39,779 nt of DNA from Phyllobacteriaceae bacterium UBA1940 (GCA_002336975.1 DDFA01000100.1:793-40571), one strand, 5' to 3'. Positions 24,689 to 33,365 are shown, numbered from the stretch's first letter. A program made the numbers and translations. The notes: generated from the letters alone by a model not told the origin.

Positions 24689-26286
24689 TGGGCAAGATCA
24701 TGCTGGTCGCCAGCGGCGATTTGCGCGAGAGCGCCAATGTCCAGTGCTGGCCGGCGCAGGCCGCCATGGAGGCGAAACTGGCCGACGTGGTCGCCGCCAC
24801 GGGGCACGAGCTGGTGCGCGCCCACCCGGTCAAGGCCGACAAGGGGCACGGTTTCATCGCCAGCCAGCGTGAAGGCATGGACGTGTTCAGAACCATCGAC
24901 CCGGACCTGCCGGTGATCGTCGCCGAAGCGGTGTGGCAATATTCGCACCACGTGCTGGCGGGCCTCGCCAGCCACCGGGGACCGATCCTCACCGTCGCCA
25001 ACTGGGCCGGCGAATGGCCCGGTCTGGTCGGCCTGCTCAATCTCAACGGCTCGCTGACCAAGGCCGGCGTCGCCTATTCCAGCCTGTGGAGCGAGACGTT
25101 CGACGACTACTTCTTCAGGTCGGGCCTCAACACATGGCTCGAAACCGGAAAGCTGACGCACCCGACCCCGCATGTGCGCGCCTTCAAACCAACAAAGGTT
25201 GCGCCAGACGAGCGCGCCATCGCCCGCGACATCGCCGCCGCGATGCGCCGCGACAAGGTCATTCTCGGCGTCTTCGACGAAGGCTGCATGGGCATGTACA
25301 ACGCGATCATCCCCGACGAGCTGCTGATGCCGCTTGGCGTGTGGAAAGAACGGTTGTCGCAGTCGGCGCTCTATCACGCCACCAGACAGGTTCCCGAGGC
25401 CGAGGCGCGCGCCGTCTACGACTGGATGGTCGCCAGGGGCATGACGTTCCACCTCGGCAAGGATCACAGGACCGAGCTGACGCTGGAGCAGGTTCTCGAC
25501 CAGTGCCGGATGTATATCGCGGCGGTGCGGATCAGCGAAGAGTTCGGCTGCGAGGCCATCGGCATTCAGTATCAGCAGGGCCTGAAAGACCTTCTCCCCG
25601 CCTCCGACCTGGTCGAGGGCATGATCAACAATGACGACCGGCCACCGGTCGCCGGCGCCGGCGGCGGAATTGTCCGCGCCGGCGAGGCGATCGTGCATTT
25701 CAACGAGGTCGACGAATGCGCCGGGCTCGACGGGGTGCTGACCAACCGGGTTCACCGAGCGCTCGGCCAGCCGGTGGAAAACACGCTGCACGATCTGCGC
25801 TGGGGCGACATCGACCGTTCGGGCAGCCGCGACGATTTCATCTGGGTGCTGGAAATCTCCGGCGCGGCGCCGCCGGCGCATCACCAGGGTGGCTGGGCCG
25901 GATCGGAGAGCCTGCGCCAGCCGCCGATGTTCTTCCCCGCCGGCGGCGGCACGCTGCGCGGCGTGGCAAGGCCCGGCGAACTGGTGTGGAGCCGGATCTT
26001 TGTGGCAGACAACGCCCTGCACATGGACATCGGCCGCGGCCAGGCGGTGTCGCTGCCGGACGAAGAAACGCGTCGACGGTCGGAGGCGACCAATCCGCAA
26101 TGGCCGATCATGCACGCGGTGCTGACCGGGGTGGACCGCGACGCGATGATGGCGCGCCACAAGGCCAACCACATCCAGGTCGCCTACGCCAACTCGGCCG
26201 GGGACGCCGATCGCGCGATGCGCGCTAAGGCTGCGCTGGCCGCCGAACTCGGCATCAAGGTGTTTATGTGCGGCGTCGACGGCTGA
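24688..26286 (+). CDS. L-fucose/L-arabinose-isomerase-like protein
   Basis: 532 residues, somewhat shorter than E. coli L-fucose isomerase. Overall resemblance is to the FucI/AraA isomerase fold (COG2407-like). It has a Rossmann-like N-terminal part ([48 protein letters not shown]), a middle part with [27 protein letters not shown] and [28 protein letters not shown], and a C-terminal beta-rich part. Such enzymes use Mn to interconvert aldose and ketose. Metal ligands could not be assigned confidently. Directly after a ribulokinase it would supply D-ribulose from an aldose such as D-arabinose or D-ribose (inference). Last gene of the operon, convergent with the LysR gene. Confidence 0.75.
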   Translation: MGKIMLVASGDLRESANVQCWPAQAAMEAKLADVVAATGHELVRAHPVKADKGHGFIASQREGMDVFRTIDPDLPVIVAEAVWQYSHHVLAGLASHRGPILTVANWAGEWPGLVGLLNLNGSLTKAGVAYSSLWSETFDDYFFRSGLNTWLETGKLTHPTPHVRAFKPTKVAPDERAIARDIAAAMRRDKVILGVFDEGCMGMYNAIIPDELLMPLGVWKERLSQSALYHATRQVPEAEARAVYDWMVARGMTFHLGKDHRTELTLEQVLDQCRMYIAAVRISEEFGCEAIGIQYQQGLKDLLPASDLVEGMINNDDRPPVAGAGGGIVRAGEAIVHFNEVDECAGLDGVLTNRVHRALGQPVENTLHDLRWGDIDRSGSRDDFIWVLEISGAAPPAHHQGGWAGSESLRQPPMFFPAGGGTLRGVARPGELVWSRIFVADNALHMDIGRGQAVSLPDEETRRRSEATNPQWPIMHAVLTGVDRDAMMARHKANHIQVAYANSAGDADRAMRAKAALAAELGIKVFMCGVDG

Positions 26287-26369
26287 CCGGCTGGGGCGGC
26301 GACGCCCTGCCCCAAGATGCGCTGCTCAAGCAGAGGCTCGACGCGACGGCGCAGGCAAAGGCGAGCGGC

Positions 26370-27296
26370 CTATCTGGCGATCCTTGCTTCCCAGCGGCCA
26401 TCGATCACCGCGGCGCGCACCAGGTCGACCATCAGCGTGCGAACCGTCTCCAACGCATAGGTCGCCGATCTGTCGGCCAGTTCGCAGACGTAGAGCGTGC
26501 GCGACAGTTCCGGTTCGATGATCCGTCGATAGTGGATCTGCCCGCTTTCGATATGCTCATACATGAAAAGCCGCGTGCCGATCGCGCAGCCAAGACCGGC
26601 GGCCAGCGACGCGCCGATCGCATGCACCGAATTCATCTGCAGCTTGGCGCGACCCTCGATCTTCTTCAGCAGGCTGGTATCGTCCATCAGCGCCCGCACC
26701 GACATTCCCTGTCGCAGCAGGATCAGCGGCAGGTCGAGAATTTCGGAAAAGCGGACCGGCTCGTCGCTGTCGCCGATGATGGCGCGCGAACCGACCAGCA
26801 CCATCTGTTCTTCCAGCACCGGTTCGATCTTGAGCCTCGGATCGGCGGGCGGATTGTAGACCAGCGCAAGATCGACTTCGGACGCCATCAGATGCAGCAG
26901 CGTCGATCCCGACAGGCTCTCCGTCAGCGACAGCCGCACCCGCGGGTAGTCGTCAACGATCCGCCGGCACAGATCGACGCCGATGGCCTTGACGGCGGAA
27001 AACGCCATGCCCACCGAAACGTCGCCGGAGACGTCGTCGCCTGCCTCGCGAATGTCCTTCTCCGCCGAGGACATCGCCTTGAGGATCGCCTTGGCGTGGC
27101 CATAGAGCCGCTCGCCGGCGGCTGTTGGACTGAGGCCGCGCGGCTTGCGCACAAACAATTCGACGCCGAACTCCGCCTCCAGATTGGACAGGTGATGGCT
27201 GAGCGCCGACACGGCGACCCGGCATGTCGCGCCGGCGCTGGACAGCGTGCCCTGCTCGTAGATGGCGGCGAAGTAGCGGAGCTGGCGCGAGTCCAT
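26370..27296 (-). CDS. LysR-family transcriptional regulator
   Basis: 308 residues from ATG 27296, chosen because AGGTGGAGG lies just upstream and the LysR start MDSRQLRYFAAIYEQGTLSSAG follows at once; the longer open frame runs through the intergenic region. The N-terminal HTH continues with VAVSALSHHLSNLEAEFGVELFVRKPRGLSPTAAGE (to about residue 65). The effector domain has LSLTESLSGSTLLHLMASEVDLALVYNP and GLGCAIGTRLFMYEHIESGQI. Divergent from the CoA-transferase gene by 99 bases, the classical LysR arrangement, so it probably activates the CoA-transferase/lyase/TRAP 3 operon. Confidence 0.9.
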   Translation of the reverse strand: MDSRQLRYFAAIYEQGTLSSAGATCRVAVSALSHHLSNLEAEFGVELFVRKPRGLSPTAAGERLYGHAKAILKAMSSAEKDIREAGDDVSGDVSVGMAFSAVKAIGVDLCRRIVDDYPRVRLSLTESLSGSTLLHLMASEVDLALVYNPPADPRLKIEPVLEEQMVLVGSRAIIGDSDEPVRFSEILDLPLILLRQGMSVRALMDDTSLLKKIEGRAKLQMNSVHAIGASLAAGLGCAIGTRLFMYEHIESGQIHYRRIIEPELSRTLYVCELADRSATYALETVRTLMVDLVRAAVIDGRWEARIAR

Positions 27297-27320
27297 TTGC
27301 CTCCACCTTTCTATCTTTTC

Positions 27321-27340
27321 GAAACTTAGTTTAGAAACTT
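27321..27340. promoter_or_regulatory. LysR-type operator candidate in divergent gap
   Basis: The 99-base gap between the LysR gene and the CoA-transferase contains AAACTTAGTTT at 27322-27332, with perfect five-base arms. It overlaps a second dyad, GTTTAGAAAC, at 27329-27338. GAAACTT also occurs as a direct repeat at 27321-27327 and 27334-27340. The first dyad contains the T..A spacing seen in LysR boxes. It is AT-rich against a GC-rich background. Position and symmetry support an operator; no promoter hexamers were identified with confidence. Confidence 0.5.
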
Positions 27341-27395
27341 TATGATTTCCCGACTTCTGCGGCAACGCTAGTCTCGCCTCGCAGAGGAGAGGTGA

Positions 27396-28580
27396 ATGCA
27401 ACCGGACTTCCATCCGCTCGCGGGCATCCGCGTCGTGGAAATGACCCACATGATCATGGGGCCGTCATGCGGCATGTTCCTGGGCATGCTCGGCGCGGAA
27501 GTCATCAAGGTCGAGCCGCCCGAGGGCGACAAGACGCGCAACCTGACCGGCATGGGCCGTCCGTTCTTTCCCCTGTTCAACCGCGGCAAGAAGTCGGTTC
27601 AGCTCGACCTCAAGTCCAACGACGGCCGCCAGGCGCTCGATGCGCTGCTGGCGAGCGCCGACGTGTTCGTCGACAATTTTCGCGACGCATCGCTGGCGAG
27701 GATGGGCGCCGACCCCGACGATCTGCGCCGCCGTTTCCCGGGGCTGGTGCTTGCGTCGCACAAGGGTTTCCTGTCCGGCCCCTACCAGGACCGGACGGCG
27801 CTGGACGAAGTGGTGCAGATGATGACGGGTCTGGCCTACATGACCGGCCCGACGGGACGGCCGCTCAGGGTCGGCTCGTCGGCCAACGACATCATGGGCG
27901 GCCTGTTCGGTGCGTTCGCCGTGGTGGCGGCGCTATTGGAGCGCAACAGGACGGGCGTCGGCCGCAGCCTGCGGGTCGGGCTGTTTGAAAATTGCCTGCT
28001 GCTCGTCGCGCAGCACATGGTGCAATTTGAACTTGAGGGCGTCGACCCACCGCCGATGCCGGAACGGACATTCTCCTGGCCGGTCTATGACATTTTCGAC
28101 ACGGCGGACGGCAAGCAAATGTTTGTCGGAGCGGTGACCGAGGGCCAGTGGGCAGCGCTGTGCGGTTTCCTCGGCCTCTCCGGACTGCTCGCCGATCCCA
28201 ACCTCCAGACCCGCATGGACCAGATCGATGCGCGCGACCGGACCATCCCCGTCGTGGCCGCGGCGATCGCCCGACGCCGGTCGACCGACCTGTCGCGCGA
28301 ATTCGAGGCGCTCGGCATCCCCTATTCGCCGATCGCCAAGCCGTCCGACATGTATTTCGATCCGCACGTCATGCGGCCCGGCGGCCTTGTGTCATCCAGG
28401 ACCGCCGAGGGCGACGCGTTTCGCGCGCCTTCGCTGCCCATCGACGTCGACGGGGCGATGATCAACGCCGGCGGCGACGTCCCGGCTCTGGGCGCGGATA
28501 CGTCGCGCGTTCTGGGCGATCTCGGTTTCGACGCGGACACCATCCGCAAGGCGCGCGGCGCGGCGAAGAAGACGGCATGA
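27396..28580 (+). CDS. Family III (CaiB/BaiF) CoA-transferase
   Basis: 394 residues. Signatures: PLAGIRVVEMTHMIMGPSCGMFLGMLGAEVIKVEPPEGD, FNRGKKSVQLDLKS, FVDNFRDASLARMG and SHKGFLSGPYQDR. The probable catalytic aspartate is Asp165 in SSANDIMGG. ATG 27396 has GAGGAGAGG just upstream. ATGA overlap with the HMG-CoA-lyase-like gene makes a two-step unit: transfer of CoA to an acid, then C-C cleavage. Human succinyl-CoA:glutarate/HMG CoA-transferase belongs to the same family, which makes 3-hydroxy-3-methylglutarate or a similar acid a reasonable guess. Confidence 0.9.
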   Translation: MQPDFHPLAGIRVVEMTHMIMGPSCGMFLGMLGAEVIKVEPPEGDKTRNLTGMGRPFFPLFNRGKKSVQLDLKSNDGRQALDALLASADVFVDNFRDASLARMGADPDDLRRRFPGLVLASHKGFLSGPYQDRTALDEVVQMMTGLAYMTGPTGRPLRVGSSANDIMGGLFGAFAVVAALLERNRTGVGRSLRVGLFENCLLLVAQHMVQFELEGVDPPPMPERTFSWPVYDIFDTADGKQMFVGAVTEGQWAALCGFLGLSGLLADPNLQTRMDQIDARDRTIPVVAAAIARRRSTDLSREFEALGIPYSPIAKPSDMYFDPHVMRPGGLVSSRTAEGDAFRAPSLPIDVDGAMINAGGDVPALGADTSRVLGDLGFDADTIRKARGAAKKTA

Positions 28581-29518
28581 CACGGCGCGACAAGGCCTAT
28601 CCGGCCGATCTTGTAAGCCTGCGCGAGGTTGGCCTGCGCGACGGGCTTCAGCTGGTGAAATCATGGCCGTCGACGGATGAAAAGCGGGCCTGGCTGATGC
28701 GCGAACATGCTGCCGGCGTCCGTCATTTTGAGGTCGGCTCGTTCCTGCCGGCGAGCCGGATGCCGCAGTTCGCAGATGTGGCCGCCGTGATCGACGCCGT
28801 GTCGGAACTGGACGGAGCGCGGTCGGCGGCGCTGGCGATGAACGAACGCGGCGCCGCAGATGCGCTCGGGACCGCCGTCGACGAAATCGTCTGCGTGGTG
28901 TCGGCGACGGAGGAGCACAGCCAGGCCAACATGCGCCGCTCGCGCGCCGATGCGATCGAGCTTGTGCGCGCGATTGTCCGGCTGCGCGACGAAGCCGGCC
29001 ACAAGGCCGTCGTCAATGCCGGGATCTCGATGGCCTTCGGCTGCTCGATCGCGGGCCGCGTGGCGCCTGACGAAGTCATGCGGCTCGCCGAAGCCTGCCT
29101 CGAGGCGGGCGCGGACGTGGTCGGCGTCGCCGACACCGTCGGCTATGCGGGGCCCCGTCAGGTGGCGCGGCTGGCGCGCTCCATGCGCGACCTCGTCGGC
29201 GATGGCCGTTTTGTCGTCCACCTGCACGACACGCGCGGCATGGGCATCGCCAACGCCGCGGCCGCCCTCGACGCCGGCTGCCTTATCCTCGACGGTTCGC
29301 TGGGCGGACTCGGCGGCTGTCCGTTCGCGCCGGGCGCCACCGGCAATGTCGTCTTCGAGGATCTTGTGTTCCTGTGCGAGACCAAGGGGTTCGCCACCGC
29401 AATCGACCTTGCGGCGCTGGCGGCGGCCCGCGCCATCCCCGAAAGGGCGATGCCGGGAGAACATTTTTGCGGAGGAATTGCGCGCGCCGGACTGCCGGCC
29501 GCGGACTGGCGGGCCTGA
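28577..29518 (+). CDS. Hydroxymethylglutaryl-CoA lyase family protein
   Basis: 313 residues from ATG 28577, inside the CoA-transferase stop; the longer upstream frame is within that gene. TIM-barrel HMG-CoA-lyase motifs are complete: LREVGLRDGLQ with Arg21 and Asp22, HFEVGSFLP, VVGVADTVGYAGP, the metal-binding VHLHDTRGMG (His215, His217), and the lyase signature GGLGGCPFAPGATGNV with catalytic Cys248. The family cleaves 3-hydroxy-3-methylacyl-CoA into a keto acid plus acetyl-CoA, or pyruvate-type products in related members. Position after a CoA-transferase and before TRAP 3 suggests catabolism of an imported acid rather than leucine breakdown. Confidence 0.88.
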   Translation: MTRRDKAYPADLVSLREVGLRDGLQLVKSWPSTDEKRAWLMREHAAGVRHFEVGSFLPASRMPQFADVAAVIDAVSELDGARSAALAMNERGAADALGTAVDEIVCVVSATEEHSQANMRRSRADAIELVRAIVRLRDEAGHKAVVNAGISMAFGCSIAGRVAPDEVMRLAEACLEAGADVVGVADTVGYAGPRQVARLARSMRDLVGDGRFVVHLHDTRGMGIANAAAALDAGCLILDGSLGGLGGCPFAPGATGNVVFEDLVFLCETKGFATAIDLAALAAARAIPERAMPGEHFCGGIARAGLPAADWRA

Positions 29519-29572
29519 GCGGGACCGGAGACCCGCATTGCCGTTCACAAACAATCCAAGGGAGGAACTGAC

Positions 29573-30568
29573 ATGACACGGAACATCCACATCCTGGCGG
29601 CGACGCTGCTGCTGTCGGCATCGGCGGTCGGCATGGCGAGCGCGCAAACCGCGATGCGCTGCAGCCATCAACTGCCGCCCGCCCACCACATCGCTAAGGT
29701 CGTCGACCGTTGGGCGGCGGAAGTCGAGAAACTCTCGGAGGGCGAACTCGACGTCCAGGTGTTTGGCGCCGACAGCCTGGTCAAGGCGAACGACAATATC
29801 CTGGCGGTGGCGAAGGGCGATATCGAATGCGCCTTCTCGCTCAATTTCCAGTGGGGCAAGACGCTGCCGCTGATGAACGTGACGATCGGTCCCTACACCA
29901 TGTCGTCGATCGAGGCCTGGAAGAAGTGGCCGACGTCGGAGGCGGCCGCGTTCCTGGAACAAAAGCTTTCGGAAAAGGGCGTCAAGAACGTCTCCTGGAT
30001 GTTCCAGACCAACACCAGCGTCTTCACATCGAAGGGCAAGGCGCTGATCACGCCCGACGATTTCAAAGGCATCAAGATGCGCGGCATCGGTCCGGCCTTC
30101 GACCGAGGCCTGACGGCGATGGGCGCAACCACCGTGTCGATGCCCGGCAGCGAGGTCTATCAGGCGCTCGCCACCGGCATTGTCGACGCCGCGATCACCG
30201 ATGTCGCCGCCGCCTATTCGCGCAAATATTTCGAGGTCCAGGACCACATGACCGTGGTTCCGGTGCTGGCCGCCTATCTGCACGGCTATGTCAATCCGGG
30301 CTGGCATGACAAGCTCAGCGACAAGTCCAAGGCGGCGCTCGACCAGGCCGGCAAATCGGCCGCGCAGTGGGCGCTCGACGCGTCGATCGAGGCCGCCGCC
30401 AGCGCGCCGAAGCAGTTGGAGGAAAAAGGCGTCAAGGTTCACATCGCAACCGATGCCGAGAATGCGGCGCTGAAGGCCGTCATGCAGCCCGCGTTCGCCG
30501 CGGGCTTTGCGGAAGAAACCGGCGAAGACGGCAAGACGCTGCTGGGTCTCGTCCAGAAGCTGCAGTAG
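29573..30568 (+). CDS. TRAP transporter solute-binding protein, DctP family (TRAP 3)
   Basis: 331 residues with a Sec signal peptide ending ASA at residue 24. Family features: AMRCSHQLPPAHHIAKVVDRWAAEVEKLSEGELDVQVFGADSLVKANDNILAVAKGDIECAFS, and the substrate-binding arginine Arg170 in FKGIKMRGIGPAFD. A strong GGGAGGAAC ribosome site precedes ATG 29573. Periplasmic. It is more divergent from the other three SBPs of the window than they are from a generic DctP pattern, consistent with a different ligand, perhaps a branched hydroxy dicarboxylate. Confidence 0.9.
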   Translation: MTRNIHILAATLLLSASAVGMASAQTAMRCSHQLPPAHHIAKVVDRWAAEVEKLSEGELDVQVFGADSLVKANDNILAVAKGDIECAFSLNFQWGKTLPLMNVTIGPYTMSSIEAWKKWPTSEAAAFLEQKLSEKGVKNVSWMFQTNTSVFTSKGKALITPDDFKGIKMRGIGPAFDRGLTAMGATTVSMPGSEVYQALATGIVDAAITDVAAAYSRKYFEVQDHMTVVPVLAAYLHGYVNPGWHDKLSDKSKAALDQAGKSAAQWALDASIEAAASAPKQLEEKGVKVHIATDAENAALKAVMQPAFAAGFAEETGEDGKTLLGLVQKLQ

Positions 30569-30576
30569 CGGCGGTC

Positions 30577-31104
30577 ATGCAGTCGGAACCGGCACGGGAG
30601 GAGGCGCAGCCCGCCTCCTCGCTTCCCCTCAAGGCCGCCAGCGCGCTGTCGCGCCTGGGCGGCGCACTCAGCGCGTTCCTGATCCTCGTGGTGCTCGCCA
30701 TCACTGTCGTCAGCGTCTTTAACCGCTATGCGCTCAACGCGCCGATCATGGGCGTCGACGAGGGAACCGGTTTTCTCGTGGTCGCTATCGTCATGCTCGG
30801 CGCCGCCGAGGCATTGCGGCGCGGCGATCATATCCGCATCGACATCCTGTTCGACCGAACGGGTCCGCGCCTGCGCTGGTGGCTTGAATTGTGGTCGTTT
30901 GCCGGCGTGCTTTGCTTTTCCGCGCTCCTGCTGGTGGCGGCATGGCGAACCGTCCAGTTTTCCCAGGCGTTCGGCGCCTATTCGACCGGCTATCTGTCGG
31001 TGCCGATGTGGATCCCCCAGTCGACGCTGGTGATCGGGTCGGCCCTGCTCGGCGTCGCAGCCCTCGCAGCCTTGCTCGAACTAATCGGGAGAAGACGGCC
31101 GTGA
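30577..31104 (+). CDS. TRAP transporter small permease, DctQ family (TRAP 3)
   Basis: 175 residues from ATG 30577, eight bases after the SBP stop. The upstream open frame lies within the SBP gene. Four hydrophobic segments are visible, with NRYALNAPIMGVDEGTGFLVVAIVMLGAAEALRRGDHIRIDILFDR, the DctQ core. A polar 20-residue N-terminal tail precedes the first segment. Its TGA overlaps the GTG start of the large permease. Confidence 0.87.
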   Translation: MQSEPAREEAQPASSLPLKAASALSRLGGALSAFLILVVLAITVVSVFNRYALNAPIMGVDEGTGFLVVAIVMLGAAEALRRGDHIRIDILFDRTGPRLRWWLELWSFAGVLCFSALLLVAAWRTVQFSQAFGAYSTGYLSVPMWIPQSTLVIGSALLGVAALAALLELIGRRRP

Positions 31105-32387
31105 CGACGCTGCTGATCCTGGGGTCGCTGGTCTTCCTGTTGATGACCGGAATGCCGATCTTCGCCGCGCTGGGCCTGGCGTCGGTAGCGATCCTGCTCA
31201 TCTTCGAGGGCAAGATCGACTCGATCGCCGACACCATTTTCGCCAGCCTGAACAATCCGTTGCTGGCGACCATTCCAATGTTCGCCTTCATGGCGCATGT
31301 GATGATCAAGGCGAAGGTCGTGGACGACCTCTACGATATGGCCAACAAGCTGGTGGGCCACGTCAAGGGCGGGCTGGGTTTCGCGACGATCCTGTCGTGC
31401 ACGATCTTCTCGACGATTTCGGGCTCGTCGGTGGCGACCGCGCTCACCATCGGCTCCACCGCGATCCCGCAGATGCAGCGGTTCGGTTACCGGCCGCGCG
31501 ACACCTACGGCGTCATCGCCGCCGGCGGAACGCTCGGCATTCTGATCCCCCCGTCGGGACCGATGATCCTCTACGCCATCGTCACCGACGCCTCGATCGG
31601 GGCGTTGTTTCTGGCCGGCATGATTCCCGGGCTGATCATGGCGGCGGTCTTTGGGATGTTTTCATGGGTGCAGGCCAACCGGCACGGCGGGACCGAAACG
31701 CAGGCGTGGCCGGGAAGCCGCGTCGTCTGGCGCGCGCTCGTCAACTCGATCTGGGCTGTCGCCATGCCGCCGATCATCCTCGGCGGCATCTATCTTGGCG
31801 TCTTCACCGCGGCCGAAGCCGCGGCTGTCGGCGCGATCTACGCGCTCGCCGTGGCGCTGCTGGTCTATCGCAACGTCTCGCTGGCGGATCTGTGGGATTG
31901 CACCTGGCAGACCATGCGCACCAGCGCGATGCTGTTCATGATCATCGCCGGAGCCGGCCTGTTCAGCCACGCCGTCACGATCATCCGGCTGCCGGCCGAG
32001 ATCATGGAAGCGGTCACCGCGTTCGGGCTGTCGCAGACCGGCTTCATCCTCGTGGTGATGATCGCCATCTTCATCCTGGGCATGTTCCTGGAGACGATCG
32101 CGATCATCCTGATCACCACGCCGATCATCCTGCCGGCGATGATGGCGCTCGACATCAACCCGATCTGGTACGGCGTGCTGCTGATGATCAATCTCGAACT
32201 GGCGCTGATCACGCCGCCAGTCGGCATGAACCTGTTCGTCATCAAGGGCATCACCGGCGCGCCGCTGGCCGACGTCATCCGCGGCTCGCTGCCCTATGTC
32301 GCGCTGCTGATCGGCGGGCTGATCCTGTTCTGGGCGTTTCCACAGCTGTCGCTGTGGCTGCCGACCAGCGCCGGGTTCGGACGGTAG
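31101..32387 (+). CDS. TRAP transporter large permease, DctM family (TRAP 3)
   Basis: 428 residues from GTG 31101, a four-base GTGA overlap with dctQ; the longer frame upstream is inside dctQ. Many membrane spans. Signatures are TISGSSVATALTIGSTAIPQM, AAGGTLGILIPPSGPMILYAIVTDASIG and ITPPVGMNLFVIKGI. Forms the channel of TRAP 3. It is the last gene of the LysR-linked operon; the next gene is on the other strand. The 144 bases to the TetR stop hold no gene and no clear terminator. Confidence 0.92.
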   Translation: MTTLLILGSLVFLLMTGMPIFAALGLASVAILLIFEGKIDSIADTIFASLNNPLLATIPMFAFMAHVMIKAKVVDDLYDMANKLVGHVKGGLGFATILSCTIFSTISGSSVATALTIGSTAIPQMQRFGYRPRDTYGVIAAGGTLGILIPPSGPMILYAIVTDASIGALFLAGMIPGLIMAAVFGMFSWVQANRHGGTETQAWPGSRVVWRALVNSIWAVAMPPIILGGIYLGVFTAAEAAAVGAIYALAVALLVYRNVSLADLWDCTWQTMRTSAMLFMIIAGAGLFSHAVTIIRLPAEIMEAVTAFGLSQTGFILVVMIAIFILGMFLETIAIILITTPIILPAMMALDINPIWYGVLLMINLELALITPPVGMNLFVIKGITGAPLADVIRGSLPYVALLIGGLILFWAFPQLSLWLPTSAGFGR

Positions 32388-32531
32388 CGGCTGGAGGCGC
32401 GGGCTGACGCGGATCTTTTGATCCGGTCATGTCCTGAGAGTTCGGCAAATTCGCCAAGCCAGGCGGCCAGGCGCTGAACAGTATCCGAGCCCCACGCGTC
32501 AAGCATTGCGGCACGACCTGCCGTGGAGCTG

Positions 32532-33215
32532 TCATCCAGCGACGAGCAGAGTCTGGAGATAAGCGCGCGTCAGTTTTGTCAGTTCCCGCAGAACCGCATC
32601 CGGGTCGGTGGTCGCCGCGTCCTGCGCGTAGTCGAGGGCTGCGGTGACATATTCCGCGATCAGCCGCCCCTGCACTTCCCTGTTGTCGTCATCCCCCGCC
32701 ATGTCGCGCAACAGCCCGGCCACGAGTTGCGCCGCGCGCCTGTTGCCTTCCTGATCGATCTCCCACAGCGACGGCGATGCATGCATCGCCTGGCGTAGCG
32801 CGACCGAGCCGGCCTGGCCCACGCGCAGCCGCCACAAGTCCACGAGGACATCGCAATAGCCGTCGATCCAGTCCGGGCGCGACCTGATCTGCCGGAATTC
32901 GGTTTCGAGCAAGACGAGCCGTTCCTCGAGGTGCGACCGGGCCAGATGCGCCAGCACATGGTGCTTGTTGGGGAAATAGCTGTAGACGGCGGCGATGCTG
33001 ACCCCCGCCCTATTGGCGATCGTCAGCATGGTGATGGCCTCGAAGCCGCCCTCCGCCAGGATGGCGATGGCCGCGTTGAGAATTTGCTCGACCGTGGTCT
33101 TCGAACGCTCCTGCTTCGGGCGTCGCCGTTTCGGCGCGTCGAGCGGGTTCGCCCGCCGCGCGTCCGCCGCACGCGACCGCTTTGCCGCCAGCTTCTTTTC
33201 GCCTCGATCAGTCAT
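32532..33215 (-). CDS. TetR-family transcriptional regulator
   Basis: 227 residues. A basic N-terminal tail of about 35 residues (RGEKKLAAKRSRAADARRAN) precedes the TetR HTH: TTVEQILNAAIAILAEGGFEAITMLTIANRAGVSIAAVYSYFPNKHHVLAHL (about 40-91). The helical ligand domain is variable, as usual. It is divergent from TRAP 4 across a 150-base gap with a 26-bp dyad. TetR proteins beside acyl-CoA genes often sense acyl-CoA thioesters, which fits the acyl-CoA synthetase and MaoC-like gene at the end of the divergent operon. The ligand is inferred only. Confidence 0.88.
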   Translation of the reverse strand: MTDRGEKKLAAKRSRAADARRANPLDAPKRRRPKQERSKTTVEQILNAAIAILAEGGFEAITMLTIANRAGVSIAAVYSYFPNKHHVLAHLARSHLEERLVLLETEFRQIRSRPDWIDGYCDVLVDLWRLRVGQAGSVALRQAMHASPSLWEIDQEGNRRAAQLVAGLLRDMAGDDDNREVQGRLIAEYVTAALDYAQDAATTDPDAVLRELTKLTRAYLQTLLVAG

Positions 33216-33289
33216 CCAGGGGCGCCTTCGCCAGTCTCCGAATCTCGCCGGCCCTTTTAGACCGGAGAGGCCTCAAAAGCATCTCTCGA

Positions 33290-33315
33290 AAAATGTTACT
33301 AATTAGTTGCATTTT
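33290..33315. promoter_or_regulatory. TetR-type operator candidate (26-bp dyad)
   Basis: In the 150-base gap between the TetR gene and TRAP 4, a perfect ten-base palindrome ACTAATTAGT occupies 33298-33307. Outer arms AAAATG (33290-33295) and CATTTT (33310-33315) are placed symmetrically about the same centre, with two mismatched bases on each side between inner and outer parts. It is markedly AT-rich. Size and symmetry fit a TetR-family dimer-pair site controlling both directions. Confidence 0.65.
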
Positions 33316-33365
33316 CGAAAGAGCCGCATTATCAATCCCGGCAACAGCAGGCAGGAGGAATTGCT

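Noticed and set aside
26287..26369. Terminator between the convergent isomerase-like and LysR genes
   Set aside because: A GGGGC...GCCCC hairpin around 26293-26313 is possible but bulged and lacks T-runs on either side.
28661..30442. Long minus-strand open frame opposite the HMG-CoA-lyase-like and TRAP 3 SBP genes
   Set aside because: Low-information composition typical of antisense frames; it spans two well-supported genes and their ribosome sites.
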